From positions 2,771,001 through 2,835,000 of the forward strand of contig NC_010524.1 of assembly GCF_000019785.1 (NCBI RefSeq): a stretch of DNA of 64,000 nucleotides, in the 5' to 3' direction. Shown here one piece after another: positions 1 to 11,243 of this stretch. Below the pieces are notes generated by a model. It saw only the letters and a list, made by a program, of their open reading frames with translations. It was not told where the DNA came from and made no database searches. The stretch comes from Leptothrix cholodnii SP-6 (GTDB lineage Bacteria; Pseudomonadota; Gammaproteobacteria; Burkholderiales; Burkholderiaceae_C). Made by a program: the position numbers and the translations under genes. Position 1 is the first letter of the stretch. Every line of letters starts with the position of its first letter.

Positions 1-2048
<2,048 letters not shown>

Positions 2049-2166
2049 CAGAACCTCTCTTTCTGCGCTCCATGTGAGAGCACAGCCATGAAATGCAAGA
2101 GCGGCCGACGCGGCACCCGGAGGTGGGCGCCGGCTGCTGTCCGACCCTGCGGACAGGGCGACAAGA

Positions 2167-3441
2167 TCAGGCGCTGGCCTTGGCCTGCTCGCGGTAGACG
2201 AGCAGGGGCATGGTGTTGTCTTCGATGGTGTTTTCGTCCACCACCACCTTGGCCACGCCGTCCATGGCGGGCAACTCGAACATGGTGTCCATCAAGGCCT
2301 GCTCGACGATCGAGCGCAAGCCACGCGCACCGGTCTTGCGCTTGAGCGCCTTCTGGGCGATCGCGGCCAGGCCGGACGGCCGGATCTCGAGCTCGACGCC
2401 GTCCATGCCGAACAGTCGCTGATACTGCTTGAGCAGCGCGTTCTTCGGCTCGGTCAGGATCTGCACGAGCGCGTCTTCGGTCAGCTCGCCAAGGGTGGCG
2501 ATGACGGGCAGACGCCCGACCAGTTCAGGGATGATGCCGAACTTGATCAGGTCTTCGGGCTCGATCTGGCGGAACACTTCGGAGACGCTGCGCTCGGCCT
2601 TGCTCTTGACCGTCGCTCCGAAACCGATGCCCGATTTCTCGGAGCGGTTGGCGATGACCTTTTCCAGGCCGTCGAACGCGCCGCCGCAGATGAACAGGAT
2701 GTTGGTCGTGTCGATCTGCAGGAAGTCCTGGTTCGGATGCTTGCGCCCGCCCTGCGGCGGCACGCTGGCCATCGTGCCTTCGACCAGCTTGAGCAGCGCC
2801 TGCTGCACGCCCTCGCCGGAGACATCGCGCGTGATCGACGGGTTGTCGGCCTTGCGGCTGATCTTGTCGATCTCGTCGATGTAGACGATGCCGCGCTGGG
2901 CCCGCTCGACCTCGTAGTTGCAGTTCTGCAGCAGCTTCTGGATGATGTTCTCGACGTCTTCGCCCACGTAACCGGCTTCGGTCAGCGTGGTGGCGTCGGC
3001 AATCACGAACGGCACGTTGAGCATGCGCGCGAGCGTCTGCGCCAGCAGCGTCTTGCCCGAGCCGGTGGGCCCGATCAGCAGGATGTTGCTCTTGGCCAGC
3101 TCGACCTCTTCGCCCTTGCCCTTGTCGGCCATGTGCTTGAGGCGCTTGTAGTGGTTGTAGACCGCCACTGACAGCGTGCGCTTGGCAGCGTCCTGACCGA
3201 TCACGTACTGATCGAGCAGTGTCTTGATCTCGCTGGGCACCGGCAGATCGCTGCGGCTGGTCTTGCCACCCGCCTCCACCGCGGGCACTTCGTCGCGGAT
3301 GATGTCGTTGCACAACTCGATGCATTCATCACAGATGAACACCGACGGGCCGGCGATCAGCTTCTTGACCTCGTGCTGGCTCTTTCCGCAGAACGAGCAG
3401 TACAAGATCTTTTCGCCGGAGGAGCCTTTTTTCTCGGGCAT
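2167..3441 (-). CDS. clpX: ATP-dependent Clp protease ATPase subunit ClpX
   Basis: ClpX is the hexameric AAA+ unfoldase that feeds substrates to ClpP. The 424-residue length is the family norm. A C4 zinc-binding domain is visible with Cys15, Cys18, Cys37 and Cys40. It is followed by Walker A GPTGSGKT (124-131), the pore loop GYVGED, Walker [11 protein letters not shown] and the IGF-type ClpP-docking loop (GIGFGA). The start ATG at 3441 is preferred over the longer upstream reading frame because it gives the canonical [12 protein letters not shown]-terminus. The gene begins 38 bp after clpP, so the two are probably cotranscribed. A short GC-rich inverted repeat (2137-2156) lies beyond the stop without a clear T-run. 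Confidence 0.98.
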   Translation of the reverse strand: MPEKKGSSGEKILYCSFCGKSQHEVKKLIAGPSVFICDECIELCNDIIRDEVPAVEAGGKTSRSDLPVPSEIKTLLDQYVIGQDAAKRTLSVAVYNHYKRLKHMADKGKGEEVELAKSNILLIGPTGSGKTLLAQTLARMLNVPFVIADATTLTEAGYVGEDVENIIQKLLQNCNYEVERAQRGIVYIDEIDKISRKADNPSITRDVSGEGVQQALLKLVEGTMASVPPQGGRKHPNQDFLQIDTTNILFICGGAFDGLEKVIANRSEKSGIGFGATVKSKAERSVSEVFRQIEPEDLIKFGIIPELVGRLPVIATLGELTEDALVQILTEPKNALLKQYQRLFGMDGVELEIRPSGLAAIAQKALKRKTGARGLRSIVEQALMDTMFELPAMDGVAKVVVDENTIEDNTMPLLVYREQAKASA

Positions 3442-3479
3442 GGGATGCGGCCTAGGTGGAGTCGATTCGATGATAGAAC

Positions 3480-4088
3480 TTACGGGCGCTTGCTGATGAC
3501 CTGGTCGATCAGGCCGTAAGTCTGCGCCTCTTCGGAGGACATGAAGTAATCGCGCTCGGTGTCGTTCTGGATCTTTTCCAGCGACTGCCCCGTGCGCTCG
3601 GCCAGGATGCGGTTGAGTTGCTCGCGCGTCTTCAGGATCTCGCGGGCATGGATCTCGATGTCGGTGGCCTGACCCTGCGCGCCGCCCAGCGGCTGGTGGA
3701 TCATGATCTTGCTGTTGGGCAGCGAGAAGCGCTTGCCCTTGGCGCCGGCCGCCAGCAGGAACGCGCCCATGCTGGCCGCCAGGCCCATGCACAGCGTCGA
3801 CACCTGCGGCTTGATGAACTGCATCGTGTCGTAGATCGACATGCCGGCGCTGACGCTGCCGCCGGGCGAGTTGATGTAGAACGAGATGTCCTTGTCGGGA
3901 TTCTCGCTTTCCAGAAACAGCAACTGCGCGACCACCAGATTGGCGCTCTGGTCGTTGACCGGTCCGACCAGGAAAATCACTCGCTCGCGCAGCAGGCGCG
4001 AGTAGATGTCGTAGGCGCGCTCGCCGCGGCCCGACTGTTCGATGACGATGGGCACCATGCCCAGGTTTTGAGTTTCGACTGCGCTCAT
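3480..4088 (-). CDS. clpP: ATP-dependent Clp protease proteolytic subunit ClpP
   Basis: ClpP is the tetradecameric serine peptidase of the ClpXP and ClpAP complexes. The 202 residues contain the complete triad: Ser106 in GLAASMGAF, His131 in [10 protein letters not shown] and Asp180 in the ERDYFMS segment, with the oxyanion-hole SPGGS motif at 74-78. A short N-terminal propeptide is expected as in other proteobacterial ClpP proteins. The gene lies between tig and clpX on the same strand, 170 bp after tig. A CATAAT hexamer (4151-4156, minus strand) could be its -10 element, but no convincing -35 was found. Confidence 0.98.
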
Positions 4089-4206
4089 TCTTGCTGGCCC
4101 TGAAAGCGATGCAAATCGCCGTGTGGAATCAATGGAAACGTACCGTCCCGATTATGAGGGCGGCGTGAAACCTGCGATGACGGTCGGAGACTCCCCAGAT
4201 GTGACA

Positions 4207-4227
4207 AGGGGCGCCCTGGGCGCCCCT
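4207..4227 (-). terminator. Hairpin after tig, possible attenuating terminator
   Basis: A perfect 21-base inverted repeat of the form AGGGGCGCC-CTG-GGCGCCCCT lies 32 bp past the tig stop. On the minus strand it is followed by TTGTCA, a weak T-run. It could end tig transcripts partially before clpP, or act as a processing hairpin. Confidence 0.6.
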
Positions 4228-4258
4228 CGAATCCAGGAATGGCCGGCAGCCCTCTGGA

Positions 4259-5566
4259 TCAGGCGCCCATCAGTTCGTCGAAAGGCAGCTGCTTGTCGAC
4301 GACCTGAGCCTGGCCGAGAACGAAGTTGGCCACATTGGCCTCGATCACCACGGCTTCGACTTCGGACAGGCGCTGCTGGTCACCGAAGTACCAGCGCACG
4401 ACCTCTTCGGGCTTCTCGTAGCTCTGCGCCATCTCGTCGATGTGGGCCTTGATCTGCTCCATCGTGGCCGACAGCGCGTTGGCACGCACCAGCTCGGCCA
4501 TCGTCAGGCCCAGGCGCACGCGGCGCTCGGCTTGCGGCTGGAACATCTCGGTCGGGATCGGTGCCTTGTCGGCGTCGGCAATGCCGCGCTGCTTCAGATC
4601 GGCACGGGCGTTCTCGACCAGGCGAGCCATCTCGTTGTCGACCAGCGCCTTGGGCAGGTCGAAGGTGGCGACCTTCTCGAGGGCGGACATGACCGACTGC
4701 TTGTTGCGCGCGGCGACGCGGAACTTGACCTCGCGCTCGAGGTTCTTCTTGATGTCGGCACGCAGGCCGTCGACAGTCGCGTCGGCGATGCCCAGCGACT
4801 CGGCAAAGGCCGCGTCGACTTCAGGCAGATTCTGGGCTTCGATCCGGGTCAGCGTGACCAGGAAGTCGGCTTCCTTGCCGGCCACGTCAGCGCCGTGGTA
4901 ATCGGCCGGGAAGGCCAGCGGGAAGGTCTTCGACTCGCCCGTCTTCATGCCGCGCACGGCCTTCTCGAAGGCTTCGAGCATGCGGCCCTCGCCCAGGATG
5001 AACTGGAAGGCCTCGGCCTTGCCGCCCTGGAAGGTTTCGCCGTCGATCTTGCCTTCGAAGTCGATCGTCACGCGGTCACCGTCGACCGCGTACTCGCCCT
5101 GCGGACGGTCGGCGAAGGTGCGACGCTGCTTGCGCAGGATGTCGAGCGTGCGGTCGATCGCGACGTCGGTGACTTCGGTCGTGACGCGCTCGACTTCCAG
5201 CGCCGACAGGTCGCCGATCGTCACTTCGGGATAGACCTCGAAGGTGGCGTCGAAACTGACCTGGCCGTCGGCCGAGCCGTCCTTCTCGGTGATGCGCGGC
5301 GTGCCGGCCACGCGCAGCTGCGCCTCGCCGGTGGCCGCTGCGAAGGCCTGACCGACCTTGTCGTTCATGACCTCGTACTGCACCGAATAGCCGTAGCGCT
5401 GGGCCACGACGCTCATCGGCACCTTGCCGGGGCGGAAGCCGTCGGCCTTGGTGGTGCGGGCCAGCTTCTTCAGGCGCGACTCGACCTCGTTCTTGAGTTC
5501 ATCGGCCGACAGCGTCAGGGTGATGCGGCGCTCGAGCTTGTCGAGGGTCTCCACGGTAACAGCCAT
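4259..5566 (-). CDS. tig: Trigger factor, ribosome-associated chaperone and peptidyl-prolyl isomerase
   Basis: Trigger factor binds the ribosomal exit tunnel through protein L23 and shelters nascent chains. The 435-residue length is typical. The N-terminal ribosome-binding domain carries the signature loop DGFRPGKVP near residue 45. An FKBP-type domain follows at about 150-245, including DGDRVTIDFEGKIDGETF and FPADYHG. The rest is the helical C-terminal chaperone domain. It is the first protein gene of the tig-clpP-clpX-lon cluster and lies 40 bp downstream of a tRNA-Leu gene on the same strand, so it may share that transcript. Confidence 0.98.
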   Translation of the reverse strand: MAVTVETLDKLERRITLTLSADELKNEVESRLKKLARTTKADGFRPGKVPMSVVAQRYGYSVQYEVMNDKVGQAFAAATGEAQLRVAGTPRITEKDGSADGQVSFDATFEVYPEVTIGDLSALEVERVTTEVTDVAIDRTLDILRKQRRTFADRPQGEYAVDGDRVTIDFEGKIDGETFQGGKAEAFQFILGEGRMLEAFEKAVRGMKTGESKTFPLAFPADYHGADVAGKEADFLVTLTRIEAQNLPEVDAAFAESLGIADATVDGLRADIKKNLEREVKFRVAARNKQSVMSALEKVATFDLPKALVDNEMARLVENARADLKQRGIADADKAPIPTEMFQPQAERRVRLGLTMAELVRANALSATMEQIKAHIDEMAQSYEKPEEVVRWYFGDQQRLSEVEAVVIEANVANFVLGQAQVVDKQLPFDELMGA

Positions 5567-5606
5567 GTCTTGGTGCTCTTTCGGTTGCGTGATCGTTCGG
5601 TGTGCC

Positions 5607-5693
5607 TGGTGCGCGGGGCCGGACTCGAACCGGCACGCCCGTGAAGGCGTCAGGACCTAAACCTGGTGCGTCTACCAATTTCGCCACCCGCGC
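5607..5693 (-). tRNA. tRNA-Leu, anticodon UAG
   Basis: The minus strand folds into an 87-nt class II tRNA. The acceptor stem is GCGCGGG/CCCGCGC with discriminator A and an encoded CCA. The D-arm region reads AAATTGGTAGA, the anticodon loop TTTAGGT gives anticodon TAG, and the T-loop is GGTTCGAGTCC. The long variable arm (ACGCCTTCACGGGCGT) is diagnostic of leucine or serine tRNAs, and the anticodon assigns it to leucine (CUN codons). It lies just upstream of tig. Confidence 0.97.
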
Positions 5694-5834
5694 GGTGTCC
5701 TGGGGGTCGCCCGGCGTGAGCCGCTTGAGCCCTGCCCCTGCGCCCGACGGCGCGCAAAGCGGCAGGCGGGTCGGCGGCAAGGCGCCGGGGGTGGTTCTAT
5801 CGAGCAACCCCTGGCGATCCGTGAACCCGATATT

Positions 5835-8800
5835 CTAGCCGGCTGCGACAGGGTGTTCGCGACGGACCCGAAACCATGCCGCATACATCGCCGGCAGCGC
5901 CAGCAGCGTGAGCGCCGTGGCGACGATCAGCCCGCCCATGATGGCCACCGCCATCGGCCCCCAGAACACGCTGCGCGACAGCGGGATCATCGCCAGCACC
6001 GCCGCCGCCGCCGTCAGCACGATCGGCCGGAAACGCCGCACCGCCGACTCCACCACCGCGTCCCAGGTCGGCACGCCACGGTTGCGGTCGGTCTCGATCT
6101 GGTCGATCAGGATCACCGAGTTGCGCATGATCATGCCCATCAGCGCGATCACGCCCAGCAGCGCCACGAAGCCGAACGGCCGGTTCAGCAGCAGCAGCGC
6201 CGCGGCCACGCCGGCGATGCCCATCGGGCCGGTCAGGAACACCAGCAACGAGCGCGAGAAGCTCTGCAACTGCAGCATCAGCAGCGTGAAGATGATGAAA
6301 AGCATGATCGGCACGCCCGCGGCGATCGAGCCCTGGCCCTTGGCGCTCTCCTCGACCGCGCCGGCGATCTGGATCGAATAACCCGGCGGCATGCGTTCGC
6401 GCAGTTTTTGCATTTCGGGCCAGAGCTGCTCGGTCACGGTCGGCCCCTGCACACCCTCGGCCACGTCGCCCTGCACGGTCACGGCGTACTGGCGGCCCTC
6501 GCGCCAGATCACGCCCGGCTCCCACTGGTAGCCGATCTGGGCGATCTGCGTCAGCGGCACCGCGCGGCCGCTGCCGGTGGGCACGTAGGCCGACGCCAGA
6601 TCGGTGATCGCCGCACGCTCGTCCGGCGGCTGGCGCAGCACCACGTCGACCAGCTTGTCGCCCTCGCGGTACTGGCCGATGGTCGTGCCGTTGAGCAGCG
6701 TGCGCGTGGCCTGCGCGAGCGACTGGCTGGTGATGCCCAGCGCACGCGCCTTGGCCTGGTCGATGTCCAGGCGCAGCGCCTTGATCGACTCGTTCCAGTT
6801 GTCGTTGACACCGCGCATGCTCGGGTTGGTGCGCAGGATCTCCTTGGCCTGATCGGCCCAGTGGCGCACCTGCGCGACCTCCGGTCCGACCACCCGGAAC
6901 TGCACCGGATACGGCACCGGCGGCCCGTTGGGCAGCAGCTTGACGCGCCCGCGCACCTCCGGGAACTCGCTCGCCAGCAGCGCCGGCAGGCGCTTGCGCA
7001 AGGCCTCGCGCTCGGCCAGGTTTTTCGGCAGCACGATCGACTGGCTGACGTTGCTCTGCGGAAAGATCTGGTCCAGCGGCAGATAGAACCGCGGCACGCC
7101 GGTGCCGACCCAGGTCGTGACACTCTCGACCCCGGCCTCCTGCTGCAAACGTGCGCCGAAGCGCTGCGCCAGCGCGTCGCTCTCCTCGATCGTCGAGCCT
7201 TCGGGCAGCCACAGGTCGACCAGGATCTCGTGCCGGCTCGAATCCGGGAAGAACTGCTGCTGGACCCGGCCCATGCCGGCCAGGCCGAGCACGAAGACGC
7301 CGATCGTCAGCCCGATCGTGATCCAGCGGTGCTGCACGCACCAGCCGACCAGGCGCCGGAAGCGGTTGTAGAACGGCGTGTCGAACAGGTCGTGCAACTC
7401 GCCGGCGTCGGCGTGCGGCTTGACCCGCAGGAAACGCGCGCCCAGGTACGGCACGAAATACACCGACACCACCCACGAGATCAGCAGCGCCGCCGACGTC
7501 ACGGCAAAGATCGCGAAGGTGTACTCGCCCACCGTCGACTGCGCCAGGCCGATCGGCAGGAAACCCGCGGCGGTGATCAGCGTGCCGGTGAGCATCGGCA
7601 TCGCGGTCGAGTCGTAGGCGTAGGTGGCGGCGTAGAGCTTGTCGTGGCCCTCTTCGAGTTTGCGCACCATCATCTCGACCGCGATGATGGCGTCGTCGAC
7701 CAGCAGCCCGAGCGCGATGATCAGCGAGCCCAGCGAGATCTTGTGCAGCCCGACGCCCCAGTAGTACATCGTGACGAAGGTGATCGACAGCACCACCGGA
7801 ATCGTGATGCCCACCACCATGCCGGGCCAGATGTCGATGCGCAGCGGTTTGGTGTGCAGCCCCAGGCTGATGAAGCTCACCGCCAGCACCACCGCCACCG
7901 CCTCGATCAGCACCTTGACGAACTCGCCCACCGAACGCGACACGGCGTCGGGCTGGTTCTGGATCTGGCTCAGCTCGATGCCGGCCGGCAGCTCGGCGCG
8001 GATCAGATCGGCACGCGCGCGCAGCTCCTTGCCCAGCGCGATGATGTCGCCGCCCTTGGCCATCGAGATGCCCAGCGCGATGACCTCGCGGCCCTGGTGG
8101 CGCACCTTGACCTCGGGCGGATCGGCATAACCGCGGCGCAGCGTGGCGATGTCACCGAGCTTCAGGTTGCTGGCCGCGCCGGTGGCGGGGTTGACCGCGC
8201 GCAGCGGCATGCGCGCGAGCTCTTCCACCGAGTTGAACTGGCCGCCCACCCGCAACTGCAGGTTCTGGCTGCCGGCGTTGAGCTGGCCGGCGCCCTCCAC
8301 CGCGTTCTGCGCGCCGATCTGCGCGATCACCTGGTTCAGGTCCAGGCCCAGCTGCGCCAGCCGCTTGCCGGGGATCTCGATGAAGATCTTCTCGCTCTGC
8401 GCGCCGAACACCGCCACCTTGGCCACCGACGGCACCTGCAGCAACTGCGAGCGCACCCGGTCGGAGAACTCGCGCAGCTCCTCGGCCGAAAAACCATCGG
8501 CCGACAGCGCATAGATGGTGCCGAACACGTCGCCGAACTCGTCGTTGAAGAACGGCCCGATCACGCCCTGCGGCAGGCTTGAGCGCATGTCGCCGATCTT
8601 CTTGCGCACCTGGTACCAGACCTGCTCGACCTCGGCCGGCGGCGAGTTGTCCTTGATCTGGATGATCGTGACCGACTCGCCCGGCTTGGTGTAGCTGCGG
8701 ATGATGTCCGGGTACGGCGCCTCCTGCAGCACCTTCTCGATCTTGTCGGTCACCTGCTCGGCCATCTGCTGCGCGGTCGCGCCCGGCCAGCGCGCCTGCA

Positions 8801-8978
8801 CCACCATCGCCCGGAAGGTGAACGGCGGGTCCTCATCCTGGCCGAGCTGGAAGTAGGCGACGATGCCCAGCAGCGTCAGCACGATCAGCAGGTAGCGCGT
8901 CAGCGCCGGGTGCTCGAGCGCCCAGCGCGAGATGTTGAAGCCCGAACGGCGGGCGTTGTCGTGGCTGTGAACCTTCAT
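5835..8978 (-). CDS. RND efflux transporter permease (AcrB/HAE1 family)
   Basis: This inner-membrane drug/proton antiporter pumps substrates from the periplasm through an outer-membrane channel. The 1047 residues show the standard plan: a first membrane helix at about 25-45, a large periplasmic loop, a membrane bundle with the proton-relay pair Asp428-Asp429 in LGLLVDDAIIAVEM, a second periplasmic loop and a second bundle. It starts 31 bp after the membrane-fusion lipoprotein on the same strand, so the two form an operon. No outer-membrane channel gene is adjacent, so the pump probably borrows a TolC-like partner. Substrates cannot be read from sequence. The 141 bp between its end and the tRNA hold no clear feature. 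Confidence 0.95.
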   Translation of the reverse strand: MKVHSHDNARRSGFNISRWALEHPALTRYLLIVLTLLGIVAYFQLGQDEDPPFTFRAMVVQARWPGATAQQMAEQVTDKIEKVLQEAPYPDIIRSYTKPGESVTIIQIKDNSPPAEVEQVWYQVRKKIGDMRSSLPQGVIGPFFNDEFGDVFGTIYALSADGFSAEELREFSDRVRSQLLQVPSVAKVAVFGAQSEKIFIEIPGKRLAQLGLDLNQVIAQIGAQNAVEGAGQLNAGSQNLQLRVGGQFNSVEELARMPLRAVNPATGAASNLKLGDIATLRRGYADPPEVKVRHQGREVIALGISMAKGGDIIALGKELRARADLIRAELPAGIELSQIQNQPDAVSRSVGEFVKVLIEAVAVVLAVSFISLGLHTKPLRIDIWPGMVVGITIPVVLSITFVTMYYWGVGLHKISLGSLIIALGLLVDDAIIAVEMMVRKLEEGHDKLYAATYAYDSTAMPMLTGTLITAAGFLPIGLAQSTVGEYTFAIFAVTSAALLISWVVSVYFVPYLGARFLRVKPHADAGELHDLFDTPFYNRFRRLVGWCVQHRWITIGLTIGVFVLGLAGMGRVQQQFFPDSSRHEILVDLWLPEGSTIEESDALAQRFGARLQQEAGVESVTTWVGTGVPRFYLPLDQIFPQSNVSQSIVLPKNLAEREALRKRLPALLASEFPEVRGRVKLLPNGPPVPYPVQFRVVGPEVAQVRHWADQAKEILRTNPSMRGVNDNWNESIKALRLDIDQAKARALGITSQSLAQATRTLLNGTTIGQYREGDKLVDVVLRQPPDERAAITDLASAYVPTGSGRAVPLTQIAQIGYQWEPGVIWREGRQYAVTVQGDVAEGVQGPTVTEQLWPEMQKLRERMPPGYSIQIAGAVEESAKGQGSIAAGVPIMLFIIFTLLMLQLQSFSRSLLVFLTGPMGIAGVAAALLLLNRPFGFVALLGVIALMGMIMRNSVILIDQIETDRNRGVPTWDAVVESAVRRFRPIVLTAAAAVLAMIPLSRSVFWGPMAVAIMGGLIVATALTLLALPAMYAAWFRVRREHPVAAG

Positions 8979-9009
8979 GGCGTGACCTTGCAGCTAGACG
9001 AACGCCGGC

Positions 9010-10176
9010 TCAGCGCGACGCGGCCGAGGCCACCGGCACCACGGCTGGCGATGCCGCGGGAGCCACCGCAGGCCCATTGCCGCGCACCGGCTCGACATAA
9101 CGCGTGACCTTCTGGCCCGGCGTCAGCACATGCACGCCGGCCACCACCACCTCCTGACCCGCGGCCAGCCCCTGCGCCACCAGCACCTGCGTACCCTCGG
9201 CGCCCGCCACCTCGATCGGCTGCTGGCGCACCGTCATCGTGGCCGCATCGAGCAGCCAGACCACGCTGCGGCCGCCCGCCTCGCTGACCGCCGCCAGCGG
9301 CAGGCGCTGCACGTCCTGGCGCGGCGCGCCTTGCAGGCGCACGGTGGCGGTCTGGCCCAGCCGCACCTCGGCACGGCCCAGATCGGCCTTGACCTGGAAG
9401 GTGCGCCCGACCGGATCGGCCGCGGCCGACACCTCGCGCACCGTCGCGGCCAGCGGCGCGCTGCCGGCGCTGCTGCCCCACAACTCCACCTGCAGCGCGC
9501 CGGCCTTGCCCAGCAACGCGCGCACCACCGCGATGCGGTCCTCGGGCACCTGGAACACCACGTCGCGCGGGCCGTCGTGCGCCAGCTTGAGCACCGGCGT
9601 GCCCGACGACAGCACCGCGCCCGGCTCGGCCTCGACCGCCGTGACCACCCCCGCCACGTCGGCCACCAGCCGGCTGTACTGCGCCTGGTTGCCCTGCACG
9701 CCGGCCTGCGCGCGGGCCTGCTCGAAGGTCGCCTGGGCCGCCTTCTGGGTCGACGCGCGCCGCTCCAGATCGGCGGCGCTGATGAAACCCTGCGCCTTCA
9801 ATTCCTCGAAGCGCTTGAGGTCGGCCGTCGCCTGATCCAGATTGACCTGGGCGGCGCGCAGAGCGGCCTGCGCCGCCTCGGCGCCGAGTCCGAGATCGGT
9901 GACATCGAGCTGGCCCAGCAACTGCCCGCGCCGCACCGACTGGCCCAGCTCGACCGGCCGCGCCAGCAGCTTGCCGCCGACCCGGAAACTCAGCCGCGAC
10001 TCGGTGCGCGCCTTCACCTCGGCCGCGTATTCGAGCGTGCCGACCGCCGTCTGGCCGTCGACCACCCGGGTGCGCACGGCCCGCACCGGCTCGGGTGCCG
10101 GCTCGGGTTTCGAGCAGGCGGCAAGCAGGACCACGACGAGCAGCGACGGCAGAAGAGCGAGGGAACGTGAGCGCAT
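9010..10176 (-). CDS. RND efflux periplasmic adaptor (membrane fusion protein), lipoprotein
   Basis: This adaptor bridges the RND permease to an outer-membrane channel. The 388 residues begin with a lipoprotein signal MRSRSLALLPSLLVVVLLAAC, with lipidation expected at Cys21. Next come a split lipoyl/barrel-sandwich domain (FRVGGKLLARPVELGQSVRRG and the later AEPGAVLSSGTPVLKL), an alpha-hairpin rich in AQAAL repeats at about 100-170, and the beta-barrel and membrane-proximal domains. The ATG at 10176 is chosen because it opens directly into the signal peptide. Another ATG five codons upstream is possible. A promoter and TetR-type operator sit just upstream. Confidence 0.93.
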   Translation of the reverse strand: MRSRSLALLPSLLVVVLLAACSKPEPAPEPVRAVRTRVVDGQTAVGTLEYAAEVKARTESRLSFRVGGKLLARPVELGQSVRRGQLLGQLDVTDLGLGAEAAQAALRAAQVNLDQATADLKRFEELKAQGFISAADLERRASTQKAAQATFEQARAQAGVQGNQAQYSRLVADVAGVVTAVEAEPGAVLSSGTPVLKLAHDGPRDVVFQVPEDRIAVVRALLGKAGALQVELWGSSAGSAPLAATVREVSAAADPVGRTFQVKADLGRAEVRLGQTATVRLQGAPRQDVQRLPLAAVSEAGGRSVVWLLDAATMTVRQQPIEVAGAEGTQVLVAQGLAAGQEVVVAGVHVLTPGQKVTRYVEPVRGNGPAVAPAASPAVVPVASAASR

Positions 10177-10201
10177 GAGGCACCAGACCATTGAGTTACT
10201 G

Positions 10202-10215
10202 ACTGACCGGTCAGT
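10202..10215. promoter_or_regulatory. Perfect 14-bp TetR-type operator for the efflux operon
   Basis: ACTGACC-GGTCAGT is a perfect palindrome resembling known operators of TetR-family efflux repressors. It lies immediately downstream of the -10 element of the minus-strand promoter described below and 26 bp before the adaptor ATG, where bound repressor would block initiation. No tetR gene is adjacent. Confidence 0.8.
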
Positions 10216-10245
10216 AATGTACGAGCCCGATCCGAGCCTTGTCAA
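10216..10245 (-). promoter_or_regulatory. Sigma-70 promoter of the efflux operon
   Basis: On the minus strand a consensus -35 TTGACA (10240-10245) is followed after 18 bp by TACATT (10216-10221). The placement against the 14-bp palindrome supports a repressible promoter. The region is shared with the upstream side of hpnC on the other strand. Confidence 0.65.
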
Positions 10246-10332
10246 ACGCCCGTCCATCCCGGCGCAGGGTCGGCCGACAGCGGGCGCGTCGTGATAATCG
10301 GCCATGCCTGTTGCCACCCTCGGTGCGGCGCC

Positions 10333-11163
10333 ATGAGCGTCGACCACTACGAAAACTTCCCCGTCGCGTCGATCCTGTGCCCGCCGGCCCTGCGCCCGGC
10401 GGTGACCTCGATCTACTGGTACGCCCGCACGGCAGACGACCTGGCCGACGAGGGCGATGTGCCCGTCGAGCAGCGTCTGGCCGACCTGGCGCAATACCGC
10501 AGCGACCTGCACGCCGCCGCCGGCGACCGGCGCGGTTCGGGCCGCTGGGCCGGTGTCTTCACGCCACTGGCCGCCACGCTGGCGCAACACGCCCTGCCGC
10601 TGCAACTGCTGGAAGACCTGCTCGACGCCTTCGAGCTCGACCTGCACCAGCCCCGCCATGCCGACCGCGATTCGCTGCTGGCGTATTGCCGCTGCTCGGC
10701 CAACCCGATCGGCCGGCTGCTGCTGCACCTGTACGGCGTGCACGAGGCCGGCGCGCTGCGCCAGTCGGACGCCATCTGCACGGCGCTGCAGCTGATCAAC
10801 TTCTGGCAGGACGTCAGCGTCGACCTGCCGCGCGGGCGGCTCTACCTGCCGCTGGCAGACTGCGAGCGCCACGGCCTGGACGCACAGGCCCTGCTCGCCA
10901 GCGCCAGCGCGCGCGCCGATGCGCGCCGGTGCGCCCCGCTGGTGGCCGAGCTCGCAGCCTGGACGCGCGCCATGATGACCGACGGCGCCGACCTGGTTCA
11001 CCACCTGCCCGGCCGGCTCGGCTGGGAGCTGCGGCTGGTGGTGCAAGGCGGGCTGCGCATCCTCGACAAGGTCGAGGCGCTGCAAGGTGGCGTGTTCACG
11101 CAACGCCCGAAGCTGCACGCGTGGAACGGCCCGCGCCTGCTGTGGCGCGCCATCAACATGTGA
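10333..11163 (+). CDS. hpnC: Squalene biosynthesis protein HpnC (hydroxysqualene synthase)
   Basis: HpnC belongs to the trans-isoprenyl diphosphate synthase family. In the HpnCDE route HpnD makes presqualene diphosphate, HpnC converts it to hydroxysqualene and HpnE reduces that to squalene. The 276-residue product has the two Asp-rich motifs: DDLADE at 35-40 and DVSVD at 160-164 before LPRGRLYLP. The ATG at 10333 gives MSVDHYENFPVAS, the usual HpnC N-terminus. An upstream ATA/GTG-rich extension from 10291 is possible but lacks similarity and a good ribosome-binding site. It is the first gene of hpnCDE, with hpnD starting 80 bp after its stop. Confidence 0.92.
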   Translation: MSVDHYENFPVASILCPPALRPAVTSIYWYARTADDLADEGDVPVEQRLADLAQYRSDLHAAAGDRRGSGRWAGVFTPLAATLAQHALPLQLLEDLLDAFELDLHQPRHADRDSLLAYCRCSANPIGRLLLHLYGVHEAGALRQSDAICTALQLINFWQDVSVDLPRGRLYLPLADCERHGLDAQALLASASARADARRCAPLVAELAAWTRAMMTDGADLVHHLPGRLGWELRLVVQGGLRILDKVEALQGGVFTQRPKLHAWNGPRLLWRAINM

Positions 11164-11243
11164 ACGCAGAGGCGGACTGCGCGGCTCGCAGGGCCGCGCG
11201 CCCGCAAGCCGGACGCAGGGCCGATGCATCGACAATCGCCGCC

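Noticed and set aside
10291..10332. Longer N-terminus for HpnC
   Set aside because: The 14 extra residues (Cys-rich, MIIGHACCHPRCGA) do not resemble the family and have no ribosome-binding site.
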